Source: Hybos culiciformis
Lineage: Eukaryota > Arthropoda > Insecta > Diptera > Hybotidae
NCBI GenBank assembly: GCA_964007475.1
Contig: OZ023273.1
Location: forward strand, 128,830,732-128,894,731
Direction of reading: 5' to 3'
DNA: 64,000 bases
Shown in pieces: positions 51,101 to 63,206 of this stretch (its first letter is position 1; each line of letters begins with the position of its first letter). The notes below the pieces were generated by a model. That model had not been told where the DNA came from. It searched no databases and saw nothing but the letters and a program-made list of their open reading frames with translations. Position numbers and translations under genes: made by a program.

Positions 51101-53577
51101 GTATTAAATGAATTCCAAATTGGCTTAAAAAATTGCCGAATATCGTAACGAAAACAAATAAAATATGCCGGAATTATAATTTGCATTGCATCCGCTGCGA
51201 ATAGTTGTATGTTAAAATCAAAAATTTGTTGTTAAAAAAATTTAGAATGGGGTGAATAAATATTCGCGAAAAGTGAGTAGTTCATTTGATTTTAGTAGAA
51301 CTCAGTAAAGTTTTAAAAGTTTCAAAGTTTCATTCTATTTAACTTTTATTTGATCCTGACAAAAAATCGTAATTTTTTGCACTGAACAGACACATAAAAC
51401 TAGACAATATACACAAAGTATAACTATATAGAACATTAAAAAGAATAAAAAAAAAGAAACAAATAATTTCTGAAACTCGATTATCATTGCAATCAGTTAC
51501 TTGTCCATACGTTTAACATTTCTTGCTGCACTCGATCAAAGCATAAGAAAAAAAAAAGTAATAATGAAAAATTATATAGTGTATGCCTTTTTTCTTCACC
51601 ACTTTAAGTGGTGACAAATTTATGTGTTTAAAATGCACCGATGAAAAAAAAAATTAAACACAATTTAAGTTTATTTGCATACCGATTAAATATGTTATTT
51701 TATATGTTAATTCATTTTTTTTTTCTTACAACTTGTAATTTTGAAGCGGCAACTTCATTCATAAGATTTTTGTCTTAAATCTCATATGTTAGTAATAAAG
51801 GACAAATATAATAATAATAAATGCATTGGCATAAAAAAAAAAAAAATATCAGCAACATTATATTTTGACTCTGAATTGTTTTTTTACACATTGAATTATA
51901 ATAAAATTAAACTTTTCTATATACAGATAAATTATATATATGTAGATTGCAAAGTGTATACAGCAATATAAATAATATAGGTACATATATTATGCATACT
52001 GTACATAACATATGCATTGTATACGTACATATTATACATTACTATATTCTATGCTTGAATTGATGACGAATTACTATTTCATCAACTCAATGCTTATGAT
52101 TATAAAATAAATAAATAAAAAAGAACTAAAATGAAATCAATTTAATGAGTGAAAAAAAAAAAAATGTATACAATATTTTAAGATTTATGTTAATAGCTTT
52201 TTTGTGAATCTCCGCAATCAAAGAAAGAAAATCATATTTTATACTCAATATAATTTTAAATAAAATTAAATCTTTTGTCTTATGCTTTCCGTATGGTATT
52301 CAGTGATTTAATTTTGATTTAATATAATATAATATTTATAAATTCTATTACTATTATAATTATTTCACTTTATACAAAAACAAATATATACAGTACATAC
52401 AGATGTGCAATATTTAGAATTAATTATTTATTATTAATGTTTTTATATAAAATATCACTGTGTACCTTTATAATATTTAATGTATATTTAATTACATTAT
52501 TGAAATTTGATTATAACATTTTTATACAAAGATTTATATTTAGTAGGCTTTAGCTGCGATCCCACGAAGTTTTATTGTATAAATAAGTTTAAATGGACTA
52601 ATTAAATAAAATTATTCAAATATAGCTGGTTCTTCAAAATAACAAATTATATGACATATTATTCAAGTTTTAATGTATTCTGTAGATTTTACATTAAATT
52701 TTATAAATTTTTGAAGGATCATTGTATCAAATTTTATAAATTTAACAACTGATTTCATAACGAGCTTAATCAATCCTAGTTTCAAGAGTATTACTTATAA
52801 TATAAGATAGAAAGTTCAACTTGTAATTAAACTTTGTGAAATAAAATAAAATATCTAAAGAGTGAAAACGAAGAAACTTCACCAAGTTTATATAAACCAA
52901 ACTACATTTTATATATAAATAACCTGAGACGTATCTATTAGATTATCAATTTTATAAAACATACAAAACTAAATTATGAAAAAAAAAAATTATTTGTATT
53001 TGTTTTTAAATTGAAAAAAAAACATATATTATTATTTATGTTAAATATGTTTCATAGATAATTACGAATAATTTTATTCCAAAAAAAAAATCGCTGAGGA
53101 ACATTGTAAAACATTTTAAAATAAATTACAAGTCATTTTAATGTTAATATTTTTATCTGATAAAAAAACCAAATGAAAATCTTTAAATGTCTTCATAATC
53201 AAGATATAAAACTGAACTGAAATTTAGAAATTTTTACATTAAATAAATTGATTCAAACTGTAACATATATTTTTTGTCAAGCTTATGATGGCGCATGTAT
53301 GAATGTATGTATTTATATTTTAATAAATTTGATAAAATGTTTTCGCTTTTATAATCGAAATGTTCAATAATTACGGAAATCGACAATGTGAGCTCCATTT
53401 TACATTTATTTAATTAAATTCGCAAATGGTTAAATTATTTTTTTCATACTTAGTTGGCGATATGAGCAACTAAAAATAATTAGATCACTTTAATTGATTT
53501 ATCTGTAATGTTAACACTGAACCAAACGATCTCATAATATAATTTTTTATTTTCAATTTTATTTTTTATTTTCTATA
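45168..53577. other. Long AT-rich non-coding stretch
   Basis: No gene is recognised in these 8.4 kb. Poly-A/T tracts (46800-46826, 46920-46936, 47190-47225) and ATT runs near 47340 are frequent. The frames of 61-98 codons at 46738, 50012, 50767 and 51786 are AT filler. A slightly GC-richer part lies at 51070-51215 without a supported frame. Confidence 0.65.
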
Positions 53578-53585
53578 AAATAATT
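53578..53585. repeat. 8-bp target-site duplication, left copy
   Basis: AAATAATT here is repeated at 54133-54140, directly outside the two ends of the inverted-repeat element. Eight bases is the hAT signature. The word is AT-rich, so chance identity is possible, but both copies abut matched termini. Confidence 0.6.
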
Positions 53586-54132
53586 CTGTGGTGGGATGTT
53601 AAGATTTCGAAAAATTCGATATTCGATATTCGATCGAATGGCAGTATGTTATGACAAAATCGCTTCTACGTTTTCTCGCTACGGTATCACAAAAAATTTT
53701 TCAAGTGATACGGAATCGAATAAAAAAAATGTATGAAAAAAGAAATTATTTTTATTCAAAATTATTTATAAAAATTAATTTTGAATAAACAGAAATATTT
53801 TTTTTTTAATTATTTAAAAATAAAATAATTAAAAGAAAATTATTTTAATATTAATAAAAAAAAAAATAATCTAAAGGTAGGTAAACATTTTTATTTATAA
53901 AAATTAAAAAAAATAATTTTAATAAATGTAAATAAAAATAATTAGGTATGAAAAATTATTTATTATTATTTACTTTTTGCTTTTTTTTTTTTTAACGTCA
54001 AAAATCATTTCAGAAAATGATTTTCGAAAGTATCGAAGCGAGAAAATCTTAACATGTTGCCAAAAAATCCACTCGCTTCGATGTTCGATACATCTTCGCT
54101 GTTCGAGTGACAACTTAACATGCCACCACTGT
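53586..54132. mobile_element. hAT-type non-autonomous element (MITE), 547 bp
   Basis: The left end reads CTGTGGTGGGATGTTAAG. The right end read on the minus strand is ACAGTGGTGGCATGTTAAG. Both are flanked by AAATAATT. Subterminal regions are rich in CGAAGCGAG/CTCGCTTC and TTCGATATTCGAT words on both sides, probably transposase-binding repeats. The centre is pure AT filler with no coding capacity. It is independent of the hAT transposase fragment at 18 kb, whose candidate ends differ. Confidence 0.75.
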
Positions 54133-54140
54133 AAATAATT

Positions 54141-57100
54141 TTTTTGTTTCAGAAAACTTTTTATTCATTTTAACAGAAAAATTTTCAATTTTATAATCAC
54201 AAAATTTACTTGCACAACGATAAGGACAACCAACATTAGAGAAAAATTTTATTGAACAATGGTGTTCACGTTATATTGGAGCTGAGATGTAACAGCCAGT
54301 GTATTAATAAATTAATAAATTGCAAAAAATAACAATCAGTAATATACATGCAATGAAAATTAATTTTTATCACACCTATTTAATTTTTGTTAATTGATAT
54401 TAAGTAGCGATATGAATCACTAAGAAGCATTTTTATTTTCTCCTATATTCTAGTATCGTAGGTCCTAGCATTGGTCGCAGTCTCAACATAATCATAGTTT
54501 TATTTTATGCATTTGTGAAACCTAAATATTTTGAAAAATAACACATTTATTTCAGTTTTTAATTTAATATTTTCTTGAATAATTTTTCATGCAAAGTTTA
54601 TAATAAGATCTAAAGTTTTTAAATATAATTGTTGTTTGTAATCATTGTAATGTTGAATAATTAATACTAATAACATCAATGGAATAATTTCAATAGAATG
54701 TAGGAAGATTTTTTTAATTCAATTCTTCAACATATTAAAATTGTCAGTGTTGAATCTGATTACATTTACTTTAATTTTCTTTGTATATATAATTATTGAT
54801 TATAATTTTATAAAAACATAGATTTAAATTTAAAAAAAATTATTAATATGTTCTTTTAAAAAAATAAAAAACTATTGAATATGGTATATGGAATTTATTA
54901 TTAATAATTTTTATTTATTTAGTAGGTATTTAACTGTTTTTCTTTTTTTCAGTGTAAAAATAATCTCATTATATACATTTTCAAACATTTATCCTCAATC
55001 CTTTATGGTATTATTAACATATATAAATCAAATTAATATGGTATGGAAATTATTAAATTATTAAATATACACATATTAAAGAACATATTTATATATTAAA
55101 TATTATACCTAGTTATGTAAACAAACAGTATGTGGTTGCAATTGCAAATAATATTGCAGTGCCAATTACAAATACACATAATTATTATGTAAATGTTGTT
55201 AAAATAAATAAAGGAAAAAATAAAACATATTTATAGAGTAAATTTTTTATTAAAATAAACCGAAATAAAGAATGCCATCAAAAATTTATATTAAAACATT
55301 CAATATTAATGTAAGCAATAATATGAAAAAAAATTATAGTAACAATAAAAGTTCAATCATGTATAAATGTCATCTTTAACGTTTTTTTTATTTTTTTTTG
55401 AAAGAAAGCAGTAGAATTGAAATGCCACACAAAATGTAGGTAGGCTTTATTTTTGATTGAAAAAAAAAATATTAATCAACATTAAATTATTTCGAAACAT
55501 ATTTGTGTATAATTATATAAAAAAAAAACTTTAAAAATTTTATATACTTACTTGGTAATCAAGTTTTGTTTACATTTTATTTATAAAATTAAAAATATAT
55601 AAAATGTTAAGTGTTTTTTTTTATTTAAGCTCTTTATGTTTTGATTTGTAGATACTTATATGCTTTGAGACAGAGATAATAGACTTAAGAGACCAGGTTA
55701 GGGCTAGATGATTATACCAATTTCCAAAATCATATTTTACTAGATGCAAACATCATGATTTATTTTCTTCTAGTGTTGTTTATTTTGATTAATATTATAA
55801 ACCAATAATACTATAATCAATTTTACTCTATCATTTGGTTCTCTAACAACATACTAAAATTTGCAATACATATACTACTATTGTAATAATCTCATTGATT
55901 TCTCCGGGGCTTTAGTTGACAATTGATGCAGTTTCATTCGATTATGTAAAAATTTTTAAATTTTGATTTAATTTCAGAAATGTCATTAATATCAACAGTA
56001 GTTTTCTTCCATTAAATAAAGTGAGCAACAATTACATTGCATTGTTTTAGTTATAAATTTCGGTCAGGACATTTTGTAAAATAATAAATGTAAAACATCA
56101 TCTTGAAAGTGCTGTATAATAATCCTTACCCACAATAATATTTTTATTAATTTCCTATTCATATATTATATTCTTTAATTAAGACAATATAAATTATTAA
56201 ACGTATACTTATAATTAATGTTCAATATCTCTAATTAATTAATTTGATTTTGTTTTTATTAGGACTAACATTTTATAAATCTCTGCTCTTCATTTTGAGT
56301 CAATATAAAATATATGTTTTCAAGTAAAACATATGTATATAAATCCAAATATTTTTCAATATCCTTATCGAAAAATTGGCATTTGCGCAATGTTCATTAA
56401 ATACATTTTAAATTATGTTCTTATTTGTACTTGATGGGTCAGACAATTTTTTTTCATTTTAAACAAGCTCGACAGTTAGTTAATAATACCATTATTAGTC
56501 AATAATGGTGAGTGTTCACTGGTATAGTAGATTTTTGCTTATGAAATTAATATTTATAGTTGTAAATAATATTAAAAATTAATTTAATTACAAACATTAA
56601 AACATTTTATTCGTAAAACATAATAATGTTTTTTTTTCTTTTTCATTAAAGCAAATTAAAAAAAAAAATCAACTACGATAATTGAAAAGCTTTCAGCTAC
56701 TTAACATAAGAGTTTTTTTTTCTTTCTTAAAAACATAAAATTTTCATAATAAAATAACCTACACATACTAGATTCTTAAGATTTTTTTTTTTTACAGGAA
56801 TTACCTACATAAAATAGAAAAAAAAAATACAAAGCATAAAAAATGTTACAAATTTTACTTGAAATGTGTTTATTTATATTAAATTTGACCTTGTCATTAA
56901 GACTTACATTTTCTATAATGAAAATATGTAAATTGTGTAATATACCAAATAAAAACATTGCTGAACTCAACTCTTTAAAAAAAATAATTATTAAATTATT
57001 CTTTTAAATCAATATGCTGCAAATGTCCTGTCAAATTTAAATTTATGCTTACAATATTAAATGTTTTGGTTTAATAACTGGTAGCCAGTTCAAACCAAAC

Positions 57101-58902
57101 CCGTTGGCGATACTTTAGTAAAAATAACCTAAATAAATTATTATAGAAACAAATTTTAGTCAGCACAGAAAGTTTTTACATTTAGACACCTTTTGTCTTT
57201 AATTGTTGGTGAAGGAAATCGTAACTATAAGGTTTGCTGACTTGCATTGATATCAGGATGAGAAACCAAAGAGATACAAAAAAGGAATATATTATCTAGA
57301 TTTGTTTTAAAACAAGCATTATATCGTAGCATTATTGTTAGAGAAGTACACAAAGTAGTTATGTAGATTAAAACCATATTATATTCTAGCTAGAGCGCTA
57401 AATGAAGACCCTAAAAAGGTAAAAAACTTTAAACAAATTTTAATTGTTCAGTTCAGCAACACTATTTAGAAAGCTTAATCGATAAATCGACCATTGAACT
57501 CAGAAGGCTTTTTCTATTCCGCAAAGAATTGGAATTTTGAAAATATTGAAAAGATAGACTTTTGAAACTAAAAAGCTACAAATTATTTTTTAAAAATTTT
57601 TCTTGAATCTTGAGAATCCCAAATTAAAACTATCTCCACATAAAATCTTTCAAATCAAACAATTCATTACGTCAATATATTTTTACCCCAACTCTTTTAT
57701 TTTCTTATATCTCAAAATGATAATTTTACTATAATCAATCCATTCGTTATAATTTTAATAACCTTGGAGATGAGTTTTCGACTTGAATTATTTTTGAATG
57801 ATTCTAAAAATACAATAAAAAAACATATAAATAAAATGTTACATCAAAATACAGTTGTTTTCTAAATGTGATTAATTTATTATCTATAATTATTGTAAAT
57901 AAAAAAAAAAAATTTATATATTTTTATTATTATTATTTTTTTTTTTAACTTTTGCTTTCCTACATAAAATTTGTCAAATGAAATTTTCAAGTCAGAAGCC
58001 CACATCACAAATTTTATGTATTGCTTTGTACCCACACTACACTGTTTAATTTTTTGTTCATAACATATATATATAAAATATAATAATGTAAAAATTTTAT
58101 CGAAATGTTAAAAATTTATCAAGAAAAAATACACAAAACAAAACATTAAAGATTGTTTATTTATAATTTTAAGCTCGTGCCTTTGTTGCCCAAAGCATAT
58201 TCATAATATACTGTACATATATCATGTATACGGTACATACTGTATCGTTTAAAAGTTCACTATGTAATGAAACTTAAGATTATGCTAAAAAGAAAAACTC
58301 TCAATCAATCAAATTATAAAAAAATTATTAATAATTAATACAAATAAACGATTTAAAGAACCATAGATGTATAATGTGACGGGAAATATCTGAAATCTTA
58401 TTTTTATTGTATACCTATTATATTTCAATTTAATTATTAATTATATTTTATTACAAGCTCTAGGCACTGAAATTTTAATTTCTTCGTATATATTTTTTAA
58501 TATTTGACTAATGTTATATTTTATTACCTAGAACTTGCTTAAAACTATATATTAATGAATATCGATTTTGATTGTGGTAAATCAATTTCTTTAATACAAC
58601 CTGATGTTAAAATATTAATAAACGGATAAACATTATGAAATTGACATTAAAGCAATGTTACTCAAGTATTTATTCCGTAAATATGATGAAATTTATTATT
58701 ATTATTATTATTTTAGTCTGTTTAATTTTTTATTTCAGCTGATTTTTCATTATTATTTAACAACAATTCCATGAAGACCATAAAATATATTTATGAACTT
58801 ATTAATCATATAATGTACATGTAAATTATAAAAGAACACTGTTAAAATTTTAGTATAGTAAAATTTTCTTTTTTTTGTGAGAAATCTACTTTATATATAG
58901 AA
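54141..58902. other. AT-rich non-coding stretch
   Basis: No gene is recognised. The patch at 57080-57112 is GC-richer and is discussed among the findings. A 64-codon minus frame at 56776 is filler. Confidence 0.65.
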
Positions 58903-58945
58903 CACCTTAATGTGACGTCACCTAAGTGTAATAAAAATTAAGGTG
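58903..58945. promoter_or_regulatory. Full CRE palindrome between short inverted repeats
   Basis: TGACGTCA at 58913-58920 is a perfect consensus cAMP-response element. It sits between CACCTTAA (58903-58910) and TTAAGGTG (58938-58945), which are exact inverted copies. The element could bind CREB/ATF-type bZIP factors. There is no recognised promoter or gene beside it. Confidence 0.3.
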
Positions 58946-60808
58946 GGTAGAAAAATGCGTACGCTGCACATCATTCACTTCTTCTTGAAAATTTCAAAAC
59001 TTATTATTTTCATAACCTTTGCGTTATTTTTTTATTGTTATTATTATTATTTTTTTTTTTTATTTTGAGCATTTATACTTAGCAAAACGCCTACAAGCTT
59101 CAATCAATAAAAATTACTTTCGTTTCATATTATTATTTTTATTATATGTAAGAGAAACTGACCAGCTAAATGGAAAGTTTAAGCGAATATAAGTTTGATT
59201 AATTCACAAGTTTTTAATTTTAATTTTTATTTTTTTCTTATAAATTAATTTAGGTCAAAATTAGATGAAATTTTCGATGGGGTGGTCAATTTAATTATTT
59301 TTTTATTTTTTTAATATTATCAACGAACACTTCTTCATCAATTGTAAAACGATCCAATCTTATTTTATGTTTACAACTAAAAACTTATGTGAAGTATACT
59401 AAATTTGACTCGAATAAAAAAAATTGTATACTTTGTTATTTTTATCAAAATAATCAATTCGAATTTTAGTACTCTATAACAAGTTTAATTACTTCATAAA
59501 ATAGTAGAATTTGAACGATTAAAAATTCAATTTCTAGTTATAAAAATATATAATTTTTACGTAATTTTTGTTCTAACAGAAAATATTAAAAAAAAAAAAA
59601 TTTATAACTAAGTAAGTTGCCAAATTAAAAATTGTTGAACTTAAATATACATCAATCTGTTACGAGTATTTCACGTAATATTTGCATTAATATTTTTTTT
59701 TTACAAAATTTTATGTTCAATTTTTTTTCAGCATTTTTCTATGGTCAACACGTCAGTTCAACTCATGATCGCAATTATTTTCAACGTAAAAAAAAATCTT
59801 TATAAACTTTGCCGCCTATGAGTGTGCATACACCCCCAAACGATTGTCTTTGTTTATATTTTATATAACAGCAAACTAATGAACTTTGGTTAAGTTTAGA
59901 TATAAAATAATCAAATGAACTTTTTTAGTATGAGAACTGATACACTACTGCAAACTTTGTATTCACTTGTATTTAGAATATGAACCTTTAATACTTTTGT
60001 TATGATTCTATCGAATTAAATCCTGATATATCTTTCTAGCAAAGATTTCATTTATTTTTTTTTTAAAAACATTTTTAATCTGATAACATAATTAAATTTC
60101 AAAATTTTCCTGTCCGATATTTTTACGGAACGTTTTAGAATAAGAATAAATAAACTTTTCTTTATTATTATGTTTGAATTGTTATAACTGTCTTAAATAT
60201 TTATTAAAAATCCTTATAGTTTTTACATCTCTTCAGTATAATAAGTATCCTGTTTCCTAGTTTTGAATTTCCTTTTCACTAAATAAACAAAAATATAAAT
60301 GCTTTTACAATTTGAAAAATAAAGTTTACGTAAATACTTATGTTTTATGTATGTTGGGTTACAAATTATAATAATTCATAAAATTATTATTTTATAAATC
60401 TACTTTTGTGTAAACAAGCTCTACTACTGCCTTTAAAAGGTACGATAACAAAACGACATTATATATAATTGACAAATGATTTGTTTTGGCGCAATTTATA
60501 AGAAATTATACGTCAATTTATCAATGAATAAATTAAGTATATATATGTATCTTAGGACTAGAACTATGGAAAAACACTTTCTAATTAGCTATGAAAAAAA
60601 AAATAATAATAATAAAAAAAAAAAATTTGGATAGAAAGGGTGGAAGTACGTCGCAATATTTTATTGAATTTTATTCATACAAGTAAGACTAGTTAGCCGA
60701 TAAAACTGTGACTCATAAAATCTTAGCGAAGAATAATTAAAATTTTTTTTTTGTAAGAAATTAAAAAACTTTGAAAATAAAACACACATAACGAACAAAA
60801 AGCTAACA
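58946..60808. other. AT-rich non-coding stretch
   Basis: No gene is seen. The stretch holds AT filler with poly-A/T tracts. Confidence 0.65.
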
Positions 60809-62034
60809 TTATTCGTTTTTGAAATGAGACATCTTCAAATAACGATGTCTTGAATCATTTTTATGAAGTTCAATATTTTTTATTTTAGCTTCATTAAATA
60901 ATTTTAAATTCGTATAAATTTTAATAAAGGCTTTGATAACTAATAATTTATAATTTTCGGAATCATTTAAAATTCGTGGAAGATTTTTAAAAGTTAATAA
61001 AATTCTGTCAAAATCTAAATTATTTAAAATAAAATTTGAAATTTAAAAAAAAGTATTTTTTTGAAATAACTCATTTTTTGAGCGTAATACCTTGTTCGCA
61101 CTTCAACATTTATCCGGATAAATAAATGGAAATTTCCACTTTCTGAAACTACCGTTCGCACTTTAGAAGTGGAAAAAATTTGACGGTTCTAGAAAAAATA
61201 TAAATAAGTTTATTTTTTTTGTTATGAATTTTCAAAAATCTGAAGTTCATAAATAATTTTAGAATTAAATTTCACTTTTTTTGATATTTTGACACAAAAT
61301 AAACGGTGCCAACCGTACCAAATATATCAAAAAGTAGCTAAAAGGAAGTGGCTAAGTGGAAAAATAACTGGAAATTAAAATATCAGGAAAAAGTTTTTGT
61401 ATGATAATATCCACAAAGTTTCCGGAAAACTCGAAATATCCGGAAAAATATTTAAGTGTGAACAAGGTTTAAGGTAGCTAAAATTTGTTCTTTTTGCTTA
61501 GCTAATTTAACAAAATCTTTCCTTGGATTTGTCAGATGAAATTTGGTTTTATTGGCAATAAATAATGACTCATATTTTTCTTCAAGTTCAATAAGGTTCT
61601 TACATGTATCACATTTTAAATTTTGTATCAATTTATTTTCACTCCAACCAGTCATGTATTTGATAGCATCAAAATATGAGTTATCAATATAGATATTTTT
61701 CACTCCTGGTTCCAAGAAATACTCATCAGTTATATTTTTATTTACTATTTTTATTTACATTCTAACAAGCAATTTTTTGAACGCATTTTCAAATTGACTT
61801 GCAGTTGGATTATCGTTGCTTCCTCCCCGCTTCCTAATTTTTGAAAAATAATTCTGTCTCTAGATAGTCCTACGAAAAATTATGTGTAATGATGTACTTT
61901 AACTCCTTTTTTTCTTCTACATAAAATTTGAAAATTTCAACAAAATTTGGCATTGCAATAATATATGCCTTAAATCCAGTTTGATTTCGCGAAACAATTA
62001 ATTTTTGACTTCGAAAATTTAGATTTCCATGATT
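60809..62034 (-). pseudogene. P-element/THAP9-type transposase, C-terminal half, broken and interrupted
   Basis: Reading the minus strand from 62034, the motifs appear in family order. First is the end of the GTP-binding insertion region, with TGFKAYIIAM and a Tyr/Glu-rich helix. Then comes a damaged S-Q-D-x-L-E-x-F-F box at 61850-61880, with TAG in place of the Gln codon and a nearby frameshift. Next are IRKRGGSNDNPTASQF (about 61790-61835) and AFKKLLV. After an in-frame TAA the frame continues with EPGVKNIYID, DAIKYMTGW, a LKCDTCK Cys pair, and FHLTNPRKDF. A 378-bp MITE then splits the gene. Beyond it (about 61040-60809) come FIKIYTNLKLFNEAK and RHRYLKMSHFKNE before a natural-looking stop. 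These are hallmarks of the RNase H-like C-terminus of P-element and THAP9 transposases. The THAP finger and N-terminal half are missing. It is not functional. Confidence 0.88.
61090..61467. mobile_element. CCTTGTTCGCA-family MITE, copy 2, inside the P-type pseudogene
   Basis: The left end CCTTGTTCGCACTT at 61090 and, on the minus strand, CCTTGTTCACACTT ending at 61467 form the terminal inverted repeat. ATCCGGATA-type words follow in both arms. An inner copy, CCGTTCGCACTTT, lies about 60 bases in, as in the relative at 37454-37866. The insertion splits the transposase pseudogene: family motifs resume on the far side. No clear target duplication was found; flanks GTAAT and TTAAGG share little. 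Confidence 0.75.
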
Positions 62035-62086
62035 TATTTACCGTTATGTTCAAATAGCATTTAAAAATAACGAGAGCCATATTTTC

Positions 62087-62141
62087 TGTGGTTGGCGCGG
62101 CGCGAAGAACGGCTCGAATAACGGCGCGATGAGCGAGTCAT
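62087..62141. other. Short, strongly GC-rich patch
   Basis: About 55 bases dominated by GGCGCG/CGCGCC-type words stand out from the AT background just upstream of the P-type pseudogene. On the minus strand an ATG frame reads MTRSSRRYSSRSSRRANH, arginine/serine-rich as in splicing-factor RS domains, and then stops. On the plus strand the frame is open too and ends at a GTAAGC that could be a 5' splice site. It may equally be the GC-rich end of another mobile element. Nothing decides between these. Confidence 0.25.
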
Positions 62142-63125
62142 TAATTGTAAGCAATTAAATAATATAGTCGGCTGTATATTTTAATAAATTGAAGCTTACA
62201 TATACCCTTTCTAGACAAATAAAAAAATTTTTTTTTTTTCATTCACAACAACAATTTCAATACATTTTTCCTAGAAGTGTTTTTCCATATATATATATAT
62301 AATTCTAGTTCCTATGATATGTATAGAAGATTGATGTTTTATATTTTATAAATAATATTTTTATATTTCTATCTACAAACACACGATAAATTATATAAAT
62401 TAATAATTTTAAAAGAAAACTTTTCCACTGAATCCATATAAATACTTCCATACAGTTTTCATATTCAAATTTAATTAACTGCAGTCTTTTCTTGTTTATG
62501 GAAAAATAAATAAATTTATGAATGATATTTTATTATACCTTAGCGTATATTAAAGTATATGTATATGCTTGTGATGCATTATTTATTATGAATAAAATGA
62601 ATACATAGGTATATATAGATATAAATATCTTCATAAAACATAAGTTCTATATGTTTTAGCAACCTTTATAATGCATAAATATTTGTATATGTATACATAT
62701 AAGAAAGGTTTTAAAAAATGATTCAAAAAGTGATGATAAAATTGATATTAATGTGAATCGAGCTTCAGAAATTTTTGTGAATGAAATTAAAACTGGACAT
62801 TAGTTTAAGTGACGCAAGCATATTAATTTATTTATTTGTACACCACCAGATGAATTTTTATTTGTGTAAATTTCATTACCAACAATATAATAAGGTAGGT
62901 TATGCACTACATATTAACATGTGCTCACAGCACGCAGGTTAAGTAGGTTTAGCTTTGTTGTTATTTATTTTATATATATATATATTTCTTTTGCTTTTGC
63001 CTCTATATTTATTATAAGAAGATCGTTTCTCAGAAGATGAATAAGTTTTAGGTGGGCTGCATTTTAACGAAAAAAACTATTTTTTTTGTTCAATATCTTT
63101 TGTGTAATATATGTATGTATAGTTC
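62142..63125. other. AT-rich non-coding stretch
   Basis: No gene is seen. Short AT dinucleotide runs occur at about 62288-62300 and 62970-62985. Confidence 0.65.
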
Positions 63126-63206
63126 ATGTGGGTGGTTAGAGGGCGCCAATTGCTCCCCAAAGCTGACTATCCAACAAAAACTTTTTTTTTTCTCTTGTGC
63201 GAATGA
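63126..63206 (+). other. GC-richer islet with 26-codon frame and CTCF-like word
   Basis: An ATG frame of 26 codons (MWVVRGRQLLPKADYPTKTF, then Phe/Leu-rich) covers an islet that is GC-rich over its first 50 bases. The same bases contain TAGAGGGCGCC at 63137-63147, close to the AGRKGGCGC core bound by CTCF in insects and vertebrates. No protein family is recognised. The motif and frame may both be incidental. Confidence 0.2.
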
